Shown one piece after another: positions 1 to 12,035 of a stretch of DNA of 64,000 bases. The translations under genes were made by a program, and so were the position numbers. Under the pieces are notes generated by a model, which was given only the letters and a program-made list of their open reading frames with translations, searched no databases and had not been told where the DNA came from. The DNA comes from Lepiota brunneoincarnata (Eukaryota > Basidiomycota > Agaricomycetes > Agaricales > Agaricaceae), in NCBI GenBank assembly GCA_023014365.1, contig JAEBUN010000009.1, forward strand, positions 682,001-746,000, read 5' to 3'. The stretch's first letter is position 1, and each line of letters starts with the position of its first letter.

Positions 1-3000
1 TTGAGGCAGTCCTCGTTGATCGACGAGGAGGCGGATCAGCCTCTTCGTTCGTATCTTCTGCTTGCTGAAGACTCTTCGCTGCCGCTGCCGCTAAACGCGT
101 CACACCGGGTTTGTTCATAACAACTACAGCTCTCTTTGCACCAGCGTTGTTCCCTCCCTTAAGCTCCTCTGGACCTTTGGCCGTATCCTGACTGCTTGTC
201 TTCATTTTCTGCTGACTCCGCAGCGTCGCAGCTCTGGCCGACTGGGGTTTGGCGGTGGGAACAGTAGCTAGGGCCGCAGTCGAGGTCGAAGACTTCGGAA
301 CAGGCGAAGCTGGGAGTCCAGTCCGGGTCCTCATCCTTTGCACATAGGTCGGTTTTGGCGTCGATGCTCGTGCTGGTTGTTCACGTGAGGAAGGAAGGGC
401 ACCGTCATCAGCTTCGATTGGACTTCGTCTACGATCACCCTCTGGGGTTCCTACTGTCTCTATGGGATCCGGTTCTGGGTCCCTTACCGGTGCCGTCTCT
501 CGTGGAACATTTCCGTGCTCGAGATCAGAGTGGCTGGCTGCTCGAAAGGGACCCTTGGCTTGAGGTTGATTGGGACTAGCCAAGTCAGGCGGGACGTCTG
601 GACCGGAACTTGCGGTGCATCGATTTTGCCCTTGCGTCGGTTTCGGATCTGCAAGACGAAAGACTGCATTTTCTTGGGCGAAAACGTCCGCAAAGGCCTC
701 ATCTCCGGTCTTATCCATCTCCACGGAACCTGCCCTGTCATTCATCTGCTGGAAAGTCTGGCCTCCGTGCGATGGGAGATCAACCGGATGTGATCCTGTT
801 AAGTACTGCCCTGGCTGAGCCATAGGAGGGGTAGTTGTCCGAGGAGTAAGAGACTTCTCGTCCTCATCATCCTCCTCGTCACCTTCCTCCTCATCGGAAG
901 AGTCATTGGCCACGGCATGGCGCCGTCGTCTTGATTTAGGAGGCACATTCTCGTTCGATTCGTTGTCCAGTTCAAAATCACCGGGTCGTTCATCTTCACT
1001 GGACTCGGTTGAAGGGAGTTCTGTAGATCTCAAGGGGATCCCAGGTCCACGTATGACAGCCTCCAGGTCTTTGTCGGTATAGTCCGGGATATCGGATGTC
1101 GCAAAACGAAGTGATTGAGGATCAGTCTGAGAGGTGGTCGCGGACACGTCCTCTGACGAAATGCTTGTCTCACTATCGCTATTCCGAATAAACTGAGCAG
1201 GATTCTCGGAGAGAGTCAGCCTTCGTGGGGACCTGGGTTGAGTTTGGGGGTATGAAGGTAAAGACGATTCCTTTAAAGCCAAAGAGGAGGGTGCCTCTGA
1301 ATCGTCGGAAGACGGTGATGGCGAAGGGCGGGGAAGAAGGGAAGTTGTCCCGATAATCGAAGGCGTAGGGGCGCCAACCCCAGAAGAAGCTGCTCCAACG
1401 GGAGCAGGAGGCTCTGTAGAGAGAGTATTTGAGGAAGCCTAAGGAGAGAGGAATTAACAAAGCCAAGTACAATATAGTGGACAATATAGGATTCACATCC
1501 AAATTCCTCTTGACCGCCGCTGTGCGCTTTTTTCTTAACAGGGGCTCCAGGTCTTTGATGGTGGACGCATGATGACCTTCTGCGTCTTGAGCTAAATTCT
1601 CCTTGAGTTCAGCTATCCGCCTCTCGATGCTGTCGGGACTTGCTCTGATCACGGGACAATGAGGACGAGCATGAGTGGAAACCCTTCCACAGTACCGACA
1701 AGTCTCCTTTAAAGATAGCTTCGATCTCGTAAGTACACTTTGAGTAGGTTGCACAGAAACCGGCTTGATCACTTGAGAATCCCCAGCGGCTTTAGTCTTT
1801 ACAGTTTGGTCAGAACCCACAGCTGACGAAGGATTTAGGTATTTCTCGATCATCAACCGCGAAATATCGGCGAGAGAAGGCTCGGTAACTGCGTCGTTCG
1901 TTGTGGTCTCGGATTCTACTACATGCAAAAGTTACCAAATTCCCAAATCACGCGAGCGGCAAGCTAACCTGTACTTGTTGCCTCTCGCTCCTTTGGCTTA
2001 GACTTCTCCTTCTTTTTTGGCTTGGCTGTGCACAGATTAAATAAATTCTTAACTGCCAATGCAGAAACTCACCCATAACAGTGGCATTGGCTGGTGCTAC
2101 AGGGTCTTTCGCCGTCGCCAGTCTACTCTTCCTCGTCTTAGGTATGGTGTCTGACAAAATCATTAGCAAACTGAGTGTTAGCCTTGGGCGAGTGCAACTG
2201 AACCTCCATGGCCAACAGGCCCGTCTGGCGCTGGTAAGCTAGATGTACCCCTTGCAGGTTGGGACAGATGTTGTCCGCTACTCGGCCCCGGTACGACCAT
2301 GGGGGAAGCTGAGGGGGCTCCTTGTGCTATCATCTCTATTGGTTGTTGTGTTTGTGCGGCTGACTTCTTCCCCTTATCTGCCAAACCCGACTTCTCCTTG
2401 GGTTTTCGCTTTTTCGGTTTCGGTTCATCATTTTCGGCTGATATTGGATATGTATGGATGACCGGAGCATCACCCAAACTTGTGCTTGTTTTTGCCTTTT
2501 TGGTCTTTGCGGATTCCTTTTCAGCAGCCCCACTCATCTTTGCGTTGTTTGTTGAGAGAGTACCGTCCTGAGATTTTGAAGTAGATACAGACTGGCCGGA
2601 GCCGTGTAAAGCCGACAAGAGGGCGGAAATGAGAGGTAAAGTGTTTCCTGTCTGAGTGGTTTCTGTCGCAGGAACTTTTTTTGCCTTTGCCGACGCATCT
2701 CCTTCCATTGGTGCTTCAGTTAGTCGCGATACGGAGGATTCGACCAATTCCGCTGACTGTTTGGGCGGCTTCGCCGGAGCACCCTTCAGACGTTTGGCTG
2801 GCGGTTCAACATCCCGGCCTTCACCTGAAGATTGTCCGGCCCCAGAAGGCCGCTCGTCCATAGCGTCAGGCGGATGGGGAGGCGACAAAGGAGGAGGATC
2901 ATTCAATTTTCTCTTCTTTCTCCCGCCCGGCGCTTGTTGAAGCTGAAATTAGAAATTGAGCTTTAGTTCCTGGGGACAGACTGAGATTATTACCTCTCGG

Positions 3001-3421
3001 CTCTTCGAGCCAGTGCTTGTGGCAGCCATGGAGCTTTTCTCAATTGTGACGCGCACGTCCGCAGTGGAAAGAGAGAGCAAGGCATTGCAGAAAGCGTCAA
3101 AGTCATCCTCTAGAATACAATCAATCCAGATACTTAGATCTTCCCAGTCGAGCCTACCGTCCTCCAGATCAATATATTTATCGCCACGAATTTGTGAGAG
3201 ATTAATGGTGACATCCAACGCAAGACCGAGTTTTTTTCTGGCGACTTCCTTGAGCTCTTTTAGCGACTCCTCTGAATAACGAACCAGAGGAGGCTGTTAG
3301 CGCGAGCAAATACCATCACGGCTGACTGACCTCTGAAGAGACGGTCAAAGGTCCTGTCGGGCGCATGGTAAGTGATTCTTGGACAGTCCAGATCGCGCTT
3401 CCGCTTGTTGCCAGCCTCCAT
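1..3421 (-). CDS. Nuclear protein with ubiquitin-like N-terminus and zinc knuckle (3' end off window)
   Basis: Function not recognised. The predicted first exons (3331-3421, 2994-3271) encode about 120 residues that look like a beta-grasp, ubiquitin/PB1-like fold, with helix FREESLKELKEVARKKLGL followed by strands. Next comes a long Ser/Pro/Lys-rich linker with basic nuclear-localisation-like clusters (GGRKKRKL, PAKRLKG, PKPKKRKPKEK). Around 1690-1640 is a single CxxC...HxxxxHC zinc-knuckle-like motif (CRYCGRVSTHARPHC) followed by a predicted helix. After that the protein is acidic, Ser-rich and disordered, and stays open to position 1, so the 3' end is outside the window. Introns used: 3272-3330, about 2943-2993, about 2162-2214 (branch site CTAAC), and short ones near 2090-2040, 1970-1925 and 1495-1440. 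Start chosen at 3421 (MEAGNKRKRD); an in-frame ATG at 3520 is an alternative. A nuclear role is inference only. Confidence 0.7.
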
Positions 3422-3562
3422 CGTGGACGAAGGATGTATAAAACCAAAAAGGGCTATATGTGCACTATTAGATTGGTCGTGGGAAGACTCACGCGTCACG
3501 TTCCCGTTGCGTTCAGCCAAATAAACACAAATAGAATCTCTGAACCCGTCATCGTCCGTGCA

Positions 3563-3910
3563 ATGGCTGGGGGAGGCTACTGTAGGTTTATATGCTATGC
3601 TGCACTTCCTTCAATCTTGACATGTTATATAGCACCAGGATTTAACCCACAGCTCCCAGGCTTCGGAATGCGATTCCTTTCCAAAGGCATTGGTGCAGCG
3701 ATGTGGTTCTTCATCTTCTACCGAGCAAGGTGAGAAACATGTCCTGGAGTCTCAGGTATTTGTGCTGATAATGTTTCTGACTGTAGGAAGGATGGCGCCA
3801 AGCTGCTGGTAAGAATTTTTCAGTGACCCTCGTTTGGAAGATGTTCATTTTACGCCTAGGGCCACCACCCCGTCGCGGATGATATTCACAGGCACAGCGG
3901 GCACCACTAG
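3563..3910 (+). CDS. NDUFB2/AGGG-like accessory subunit of mitochondrial complex I
   Basis: Four small exons (3563-3581, 3633-3729, 3787-3808, 3860-3910) encode a protein of about 62 residues. It starts MAGGGYS, recalling the AGGG signature that names the mammalian subunit. It continues with one membrane segment, GIGAAMWFFIFYRARKDGAK, and ends in a His-rich tail (LLGHHPVADDIHRHSGHH). The block MWFxIxxRxxxDxxxxLGHxP is the conserved core of NDUFB2, a single-pass inner-membrane subunit of NADH:ubiquinone oxidoreductase. All splice sites are GT-AG and the phases agree; exon 3 is only 22 nt. No single open reading frame reveals the gene. Its start is 141 bp from the start of the minus-strand Ubl/zinc-knuckle gene, so the two are divergent. 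Identification rests on the short motif and protein size. Confidence 0.75.
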
Positions 3911-4995
3911 GAGAGCGATAGAAGAAGAGGAATATTATCCTACTATTTTGTACCAAGGACAACACACGAGCCATATTTACCCCACCACAGTTGGCATGGT
4001 TATCTTATTTCTGGGAGTGGATGATATGTGCGGGAAGCATTGACGACCGCCACGGACCAGCAAGTCAAGTATCCCGGCGATGCTGCACAAGGACGATTTG
4101 ACTTCAAGGGCTTATGTTTGTCACCCAGCTTGAAGCCGTCGTTGAATACCCAGTCGTTTTGCATTTTTCTCGCAGTCAAAAAAATGACCACACCCACGAA
4201 GCTGAAAATGACCAATGCAACTTTTATTGGGAGCGAAAACCCCGCAGTCTACAGCTTTTCAAGTTCGATACGTGCTTACCGTATTACGCAACATGAACCT
4301 CGTCTCTGCTGCCCAGGACAAGCATCATCACACAGAGATCTCCCGGTACTGTACCCGTAGTACCCCCTTTTACCACAACAACAAAGTTTCAAGCAGCAAA
4401 CTAGCACCTTTGCCAATCTGGTCGCTTGTAAAAACGCCAGACTCTTAGAGCCAGTCACGTGCTGCACTCGGGGGTATGCTGGCTGATTTGTTTGGTCCCC
4501 CTGGGGCCAGCATACCCCGAGCACAGCACGGCAAATACGTATTTGAAACTCGCCTCCGGCATCTCGGCATCACCCGTCGGCCCAGCCTGCAGTGGAGCAG
4601 GAATTTTAAATTTCGTACAAAGTGCTTTGCAAAAAGGTCTCAAATACAAATGCATAGCCTTCAGTAAGAAAGCCACCAGCCAAAAATCGAAAACAAATCG
4701 TGCACCAACGTTGTGAACCTCTTCGTTGGCCACCATCCTGATTATAGGCCACATTCATCATGCTCCTGAGTTGAGAAGCTCTCTGAGCAAATGCTTATGT
4801 CGCCGCCTCAGGAGCCCACAACACGGTGCAAGTTTCATGGGCCCCTCAAACCCATTGACATCGCCTGAATGGCGATACCCGATATCTCGGGTGATGGCAA
4901 ACAGAATTCAAGAATGCGTACACATGACATTAGCGCGACTGTCACCCCTTTCATTTGCCACGCCCTGCAGCTAGAAAGGCAGAACCCATGTTCCA
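3911..4995. other. Intergenic, no gene recognised
   Basis: Both strands hold only short open frames without family motifs or coherent splice sites. The last 200 bases probably carry the promoter of the phosphodiesterase gene that starts at 4996. Confidence 0.5.
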
Positions 4996-6681
4996 ATGAG
5001 CCACCTTCCACGAAATCGTCGAGTAATCAATGTGCTCCGTATACTTTGGATTGTGCTTATCCTATGGTACGAGCACATGGCGTTTTGGGCTTCGGTGAGG
5101 TCATGCAATTGGCCAATTTCTAGTATGGTCAAGTCGGTATGTCCGTGATGTCCTGGGTTTTTCTCCATGCTGACACTGTGACTAGCCAGCTACAGAGGAC
5201 ACGCCACCCTCTCATATTCTCATTGTTGCGGACCCACAAATTCTGGACAATCGTTCCTATCCCGGTCGTTCTCCACTCCTGACCTACCTCTCCCGTTTGG
5301 TCGTTGACCTCAACCTTCGGAAAAACTGGCGCACAGCTATTGCAAAGAATCCTGATGCAGTCGTTTTCCTCGGTGATATGATGGACGGAGGAAGGATGGA
5401 CATGGCTAAGGCTGAGTAAGACACTCGTACGTAGCTTGTAGCTCGGTGGTGCTCATTCGATTCTCCAGGTATGAGGAATATTCCGCTCGTTTCAAGAGAA
5501 TATTTCATAGCGAACGGCAAACACCCCAGTACTTCATACCCGGAAACCATGATGTTGGGTAGGCATTCATCGATCGTGAAGCCTCCTTAGAGCCTGACCT
5601 TCTAATCATGCAAGTCTACGATCGTCATCTCTGTTCTCTCCTCAAGCCCATACGCGTTACACGTCCCACTTTGGGCCTGCCAACCGCCAAGTTTCGATGT
5701 CCAATCACACCCTATTGTTGTTTGATGCTCTCGATTTTGTCGAAGAGGATTACGAGCGTGAAGGTCATAAGAAGTCATTCTCAGAATGGAAACCGAAGCC
5801 CAACGGGTCTTTTAGGTTTCTGAAAAAGGTGCACGAAGGTGAGGTTATTTCCCGTGCCTAGACAATTTGCTAATATATATTCCAGAAAATGACCAGAGTC
5901 CCGCCGTCCTCTTTACCCACATCCCATTATACCGTCCGGATGGTAAATCGTGCGGGTCCTTGCGAGAGAAGGGTTTCATTCGGCCTGGTGTCGGATTTGG
6001 CTACCAGAATACCCTTGGGAAGCAGTCAACTTCGTTCTTGTTGACCATGGTCAGACCAATAGTTGTATTCAGGTGAGTCACCCACCAACGTTCCAGCCTA
6101 CTTCATCAAATTCAAACGTTTTTAGCGGCGACGACCATGACTATTGTGAGCACATCCACCAGAATATCATCTCTCACCCAGTCCGAGAGGTCACGGTCAA
6201 GTCCCTTTCTATGGCTATGAATGTTCGAAAACCAGCCTTTCAGCTCCTCTCGCTGTTCCCGGCCTCATATTGGGATGATATTCATCCTACCTATGCGGAT
6301 ATTCCTTGCATACTCCCGGACCAACTGGGTATATACTTGGAAGTATATATTCCCTGCCTCGCCCTCTCTCTTCTTATCATCTGCGTCTCCACTATCTATA
6401 CTCGAAGCAAAAAGTATCATGACCCGGATGCGATGACCATGTCCTCACAAAATAAGCATCTACCGGATCCTGTCACTAGCGCAGGCAGAAATCAGACTTC
6501 TATCATCTGTTTTGGCCACCGTCGGCGTTTACCTCTGGGTTTAGGGTCCTTTTTTTATGGGCGGAAAACATGTAGGACACCAAAACGCGGTTTCATGCGC
6601 AGTGTTCTATCTGATGTGTGTGATGTCGCTGTATTTCCAATTATTGTCTTCGTGTTCGTCACTGTCTGGGTTTCTCTATGA
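4996..6681 (+). CDS. Cdc1/Ted1-type ER metallophosphoesterase (GPI-anchor remodelling)
   Basis: Six exons (4996-about 5134, about 5186-5415, 5469-5558, 5615-5838, 5886-6072, 6126-6681) join in frame. The protein begins with an N-terminal membrane anchor (INVLRILWIVLILWYEHMAFW). A calcineurin-like phosphoesterase domain follows with the metal-binding blocks in order: LIVADPQILD, VVFLGDMMDGGR, YFIPGNHDVG, LFTHIPLYR and FSGDDHDYC. The middle segment containing RYTSHFGPANRQVSMSNHTL is typical of the Cdc1/Ted1/PGAP5 group. These ER/Golgi enzymes remove ethanolamine phosphate from GPI anchors and are Mn2+-dependent. The C-terminus carries two further membrane segments (LALSLLIICVSTIY and VAVFPIIVFVFVTVWVSL). 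Which fungal paralogue (Cdc1 or Ted1) it represents cannot be decided here. All catalytic blocks are present and the frame is intact. Confidence 0.88.
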
Positions 6682-7562
6682 CAATAGCTTGCACATTTGT
6701 TTACGACGAATCTATCCCCTAGTGCATTCAACGAACACATTCCACCTGTAATGCCCCACGCCAAGAAAAATCGCAAATAACCCTTCTGAGCGCTATTTAA
6801 CTTGACAAGGGTCGAGCGAGGCATTAGGGTACGAACACGTAAACTTGTATCTGGATCCCATCCGCTTCTTGCGAGTCCCGACAAGGTATGTATTAGAGGA
6901 CGCTCACAACAGCATGTCACCTGCTGCGCGCTGGTCCAGTTTGGGCCGGCAAAGGAGAAGGGAGTGGAATATTGCTCTCGAAATGTTGCTCTGAACCCTG
7001 GAACACAATACACTCCTTCTCTCCTGACCAGCCTGCGCCCCCCCGTGCGGGCCAGTCCCATTCTAAAATTTGACCTTTGGATGGGGCGATCGGATGATGG
7101 GGGCTTGTTTGCAATCATTTCACAAACCTGACACTCGGTAATACTCTTCTTCCCAGTTGAAGGAAATGGCTCCGAACTCATGATACAAATCTCTTCCTAA
7201 ACAAAGTCTGCCTACACGGGGGAGGGGGGCAAAAACAGTTTTGTGCGGCAACAGCACTTGCCATACATGGCTATGTCTGGAAATGATGTTATAGGTTACC
7301 AGGAGCCTGATGATCCTAATACCACACAGGAACAGAAAGCAATCACTTCGGCGAATGTTCAGATTGGTCATCTGGCTTCTTCACTGACAGAAGAACAAGC
7401 AGCCGGAGCCAAGGCGCATTCAAAGGTGATCCATACCCTGCTCCCTTCCCTTACCACCCCAGTCTCCTGGGTCTTACTCTTGCTACCCATAGAAAGCCCC
7501 GGTAAAGGGTGAATCACCGCTCCCCTTACCTCAAGTTCCTGGCCTTTAAGACCTGTTCCGAG
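6682..7562. other. Intergenic, no gene recognised
   Basis: Open frames on both strands lack recognisable motifs. A 208-codon minus-strand frame (6555-7181) overlaps the 3' end of the phosphodiesterase gene and has no family features, so it is treated as chance. Confidence 0.4.
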
Positions 7563-9127
7563 ATGCCATTAACCACATCTATCACAGCGGCGGAGGAAAC
7601 ACACAGTAACAACATTGCACCACCATATAGCATCTCGTCACGGACACCCTCCTATACCCCGTTTCCGTTTGCTGATGAAGAGACCATACAACATACGCGA
7701 CGACCTGGAAGATCTTCTGTGAACAGTACATTGCGAGGATGTGGAGGACAGCCACCATAACGTCGAGTGGGCAGGAGGAGGGTGTACGACATCCGGTTTA
7801 TCATCGTGGAGGGCTTGTCACCGGAACATTGAAGATAAAGTGCCCTGGAAATGTGTTGGAGGTTTTCGTCAAAGTGAGCATGCGCTCCTGTTGACTCCGC
7901 TGGCACCTGGTCCCGGTCTTGGTATTTGGACTAGTTGTTGGCATAGTTGGAGGTCACTCTCGCAGCATATACACGTGGAAGTTGACAGCAATAAATTGAT
8001 AACAGCCCGGAGGAAAGATAGCATTGTCAGTCTCAGAGGGTTATGGAAAAGGGGGGAAGATGGATTCCCCGCTTCATGTCCAGGGGTCCTATCGTTTGTG
8101 ATCCAGTTTCCCCTGTGGTTTGCGGAGGACGGGAATTTGTGGAGATCACTACCTTCGTTTGAAGGGGGTTTCCTGGGTATTCCTGCAATGTTCTCGAGAT
8201 GCAGCTATACACTTTCGATGGTGCTGAGAAGAGCAATAGACTATCATTTGGTGTCGCGGATTAAGCACAAAACGTGAGCCTGGGACTAGAGATGTTGGAT
8301 TTGGCGATTAGAGCATTACCCCACAGGTAGAGCGTGCTGCTTGAGTATCGACCCCGAGATCGACCGAGCCACCCTGCTCCTCAATTTGATTCAATATTTC
8401 CGGTCAAATCATTGCCTAAGAAATGGACACAGCTCGTTTCGACGATGGGAGTAAAGCGGGGATCTTCCATGAGACCTGTTGATTGTCATGTAAGCTGGAT
8501 GTCCGGATAATTATGAGTCAACGAGATTCTCACCTTTATGCTGATAGTTCCTCGTCCCAGCGGCTTCCACGTATTCCTTGTCAGATTCTATCCCCTTCCA
8601 TATCCAACTCTTGAGTTCCCTGGGCACACTACGAGAACTGGTTCCGATGTAACGTCGTCGTTTACAGCCTGCGTCGAAAGCCGAGACCAGGAGATCGGGG
8701 GTAGAATGCCCCATCCGAGTTCACTTGACCCGGGAGATATTCGCGGGACAAAGTCATCTCGGATGTTGACCGTTGGAACGGGGACGATGTGGCCAGTTCC
8801 GCCAGCGGATCTCGGGTTAGTATTAGAATCGCCGGATGATGTATGTCTCAAGTGGGAAGGGGAAGCAAATGTTCAAAGGAGGTAATGTGTGGGGGCTTTT
8901 TTTGCCGGGAGTCTATTGTCAAGGTCTGGCATTTGTTGACAGTGATTTCCGTGCACATAGGAGATGAGAGACTTTTCGTGATGCAGGATTATTTGGTGTT
9001 CGAATTGACATCGGCGGCTGCGAAGAGTTCTCACCCGGTGCCTATGCAAATCGTACATCCCGTCAAGCTTGTTACGGACCTATGGATAGAAAACGAATTG
9101 GTGCACCCACGCGAGTACTTATTCTAG
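7563..9127 (+). pseudogene. Arrestin-domain protein gene with disrupted reading frame
   Basis: The parts of a fungal arrestin-like protein (alpha-arrestin adaptors for membrane-protein turnover) lie in order but in different frames. The start at 7563 gives MPLTTSITAAEETHSNN, then a Pro/Ser-rich lead. The arrestin N-domain follows: HPVYHRGGLVTGTLKI, CPGVLSFVIQFPLWF, SLPSFEGGF and FSRCSYTLSMVLRRAI. The linker strand YRPRDRPSHPAP, then PVKSLPKKWTQLVSTM, and the C-domain FLVPAASTYSLSDSIPFHIQ and LVFELTSAAAKSSHPVP end at PVKLVTDLWIENEL. Some switches are explained by introns, for example about 7884-7943 and about 8924-8985. Others are not: TGA at 7997-7999, a phase clash around 8278-8345, and TAA at 8650-8652. 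The gene is therefore either decayed or carries sequence errors. Confidence 0.6.
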
Positions 9128-10004
9128 GAATGACTTTGTTGAAGGGTGTCGTGATTGATTGGTGTGCCTGGAGGGGTGTCTAAGGCAGATGGCAGATGAA
9201 AAGAATTATTACTGACGGAGGGAACGAATGTATGCTGCGCTGGGTGTTCAAATTATCACGAGCGCCAAAATGCAAATTCTTCGATCATGTGGCAGCGAAA
9301 TATATTCTTAGGGCGTGTCCGACTGCCTTACAGTAGACAATGGTGTAGTGCATGAGGCCAGAAGGGCCCAAGCGAAAAAAGGCCGGGTGGTGTGAACTGA
9401 AACGCCTCAGGAGAGGGATCATCTCGGGATGGTGTGATGGGGGGAGATACATATGACATTGGCACACGGTGATGGACAAAAATGAGGAGAGAGTGCGAAT
9501 AAGTGAGTATAAAAGCCACAAGAGGAAGTTGCACGTTCTGCAGGCGAGCCAGTTCCGCATCGATCCCGGTTCACGCTCGCGTCCGCCCCGCGAGCTGGAT
9601 GCATGAACGTTTGTGCCATACAACGACCACAACAGCCCCGTTTCACCTCGAGCCCTCTGACGCCTATAAAAGCCCAGGGCTCTCCTGCGACGTCTGCAAG
9701 GGTACCCACCTTGCCTCGTACGTCGTTGTCCCCATCCATTCCGGAAGTTAGCCGAACTGTTCGTCGCTCGTCTTGGATTTGCGAGCCAATCAGGGAGGAG
9801 CCACTCAGCTTGGAGTCCACCCCCCATTTTACAGGCTCAGAATACTCCGAGCATCTCAAACGTCATCACAGGCCCCGCGCCCCTTTTTCTCGTGCAAATT
9901 CTGCACCCCAGCTGATTTCCACCACCACCACCTCCCCAGTATATATCAAGTGCGCATATACTCACTACCTTGCTTCACCCCCACTCACCCATCTCCTCTC
10001 AAGC
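9128..10004. other. Upstream region of UGP1
   Basis: No gene recognised. The last 250 bases are pyrimidine-rich with a TATA-like element. A 180-codon minus-strand frame (9285-9827) has no family features and is taken as chance. Confidence 0.5.
9940..9947 (+). promoter_or_regulatory. TATA-like box of UGP1
   Basis: TATATATC lies 58 bp upstream of the UGP1 start codon, followed by a C/T-rich leader ending CTCTCAAGC before ATG. This fits a highly expressed fungal gene; the transcription start is not visible. Confidence 0.45.
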
Positions 10005-12035
10005 ATGTCTGCCTCCCTCATGCCTCGTAGTGACTCCTACAATACCCGCGTCCGTGGCGCAAGCCATATCGACTTCAAGACCGCCACCACTGGCGTCGCC
10101 GCCAAGGCCATGCGCAACGAACTCAGTGCTCTGGTCTCCTCCGTGAGTGACCTCCAAACACGCAAGGTACCCTTATCTCCCACCCCTGCTACGCGTCGAT
10201 CGTCGTTCATCATTATGCCGACAGTCCTTCGACACCGAAATGCAGTCCTTCTTCTTTTTATTTACTCGCTATCTGGACGAGCGCGCGAAAAGCGTTGATC
10301 TGTACGTATCGCGTTATCGCGAGTAGACCTCTCCGTCTCACCTCGCTCCAGCGACTGGGATCGTATCAAATCACCCGCCGATGACCAGATCGTTCCGTAT
10401 GCCGATCTTCCCAATCCAAAGGACACCAGCAACCTCAACAAACTCGCCGTCCTCAAGGTAAACGGTGGTCTTGGCACCTCCATGGGTATGTTCCCGCCCA
10501 TGTCATGTCATCCCTCTCCTGATGCACACTATCAGGTATGACTGGTGCCAAGAGTGCCCTCGAGGTCAAGGATGACATGACCTTCCTCGATCTCACTGTG
10601 CGACAGATCGAGCACCTCAACACCACCAATCGTGTCGATGTCCCTCTCATCCTCATGACCTCCTTCAACACCCATGATGATACCCTCCGCATCATCAAGA
10701 AGTACGCCAACCAGCAGCTTCGCATCACTACTTTCAACCAGTCCCGATACCCCCGTATCTTTAAGGAGTCTCTCCTTCCCTGCCCCAAGCGTGCTGACGA
10801 TGACAAGAAGCACTGGTACCCTCCCGGTCATGGCGATCTCTACAGCGCCCTTCTACACTCTGGCGTCCTTGATCAACTCCTCGCCGAAGGAAAGGAATAC
10901 CTCTTCGTCTCCAACTCGGACAACCTCGGCGCTGTGTATGTTACCCCCTCCTTCAATGCTCGCTTGTCCTCACGTTTTGTAGTGTCGATGAGAGCATCTT
11001 GCAACACATGATAGATACTCAAGCTGAATTCATTATGGAGGTCACTGACAAGACGAAAGCTGATATCAAGGTATGGGTTGGTGTTCGTTCAATTCAGGTC
11101 TTTTACTAATGGTCATGCAGGGTGGTACTCTGATCGGTAAGCAGTAGACCCTGTTTGATTAGATCGATATTGACGCCAGGTAGATTACGAAGGTTCCATC
11201 CGTTTGCTCGAAATTGCCCAGGTTCCTTCTGAGCATGTCGAAGACTTCAAGTCCGGTACGTAGGACAAATCATCTTGCGGTGCCTTGTTTACTTATTTAT
11301 CTGTGGTAGTTCGTAAGTTCAAGATCTTCAACACTAACAATCTGTGGATCAACTTGAAAGGTACGGAAAGCCACACCGGTCTTTTGTTGCATGCTCATAC
11401 TGCCTGTAGCTCTCAAACGCATCATGGAGAATGAGGGCATGGAGCTTGACATTATAATAAACCCAAAAATCACTGAAGAAGGTGCTGCTGTCATTCAGCT
11501 CGAGACGGCTGCTGGTGCTGCTATCAAGCACTTCAAGAATGCTCATGGCATCAACGTGCCTCGCAAGCGCTTCTTGCCTGTCAAGAGTTGCTCTGATCTC
11601 CTTTTGATCAAGAGTGATATTTACTCGCTCCGCCATGGGCAGCTGGTCATCAATGAAAACAGGATGTTTGAGACGACTCCCGTAATCAAACTGGGCGACC
11701 ACTTCAAGAAGGTAGCTAACCATGCTTCGTACAATTCGAGTATTAATTCATACGCCTGCTCGCACAGATCCAGCAATTCCAGAAACGGTTCAAGAAAATT
11801 CCTCGTATTCTCGAACTCGACCACTTGACGGTTACTGGGGATGTACATTTTGGCCGCAACGTGACCCTTCGCGGAACCGTTATCATTGTCGCGAACGAGG
11901 GTCAGCGGATCGACATACCGGATGGTTGCATCCTCGAGAACAGGCTGCTTTCCGGAAACTTGAATATGACTGTACGTTTTATCCCTCTTACCCCCATATC
12001 CGTCCTTGGGCTCATATTACCCCCAGGAGCTATAA
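10005..12035 (+). CDS. UGP1: UTP--glucose-1-phosphate uridylyltransferase
   Basis: Makes UDP-glucose from UTP and glucose-1-phosphate in the cytosol, the donor for beta-glucan, glycogen, trehalose and glycoprotein synthesis. Eleven exons join without a break: 10005-10166, 10225-10301, 10352-10485, 10536-10935, 10983-11070, 11121-11136, 11184-11255, 11310-11360, 11410-11711, 11768-11971, 12027-12035. Family landmarks in order: the nucleotide-binding loop [49 protein letters not shown], and [12 protein letters not shown]. The C-terminus ([19 protein letters not shown] onward) is the left-handed beta-helix used for octamer assembly in fungi. Length of about 500 residues is normal. Exon 6 is a 16-nt micro-exon. 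The last exon codes only Glu-Leu-stop, giving the end NMTEL. Confidence 0.95.

Noticed and set aside
6555..7181. 208-codon minus-strand frame
   Set aside because: Overlaps the last exon of the Cdc1/Ted1 gene antisense and carries no family feature.
9285..9827. 180-codon minus-strand frame upstream of UGP1
   Set aside because: No family motif or splice partners; lies in the C/T-rich promoter region where long antisense frames arise by composition.
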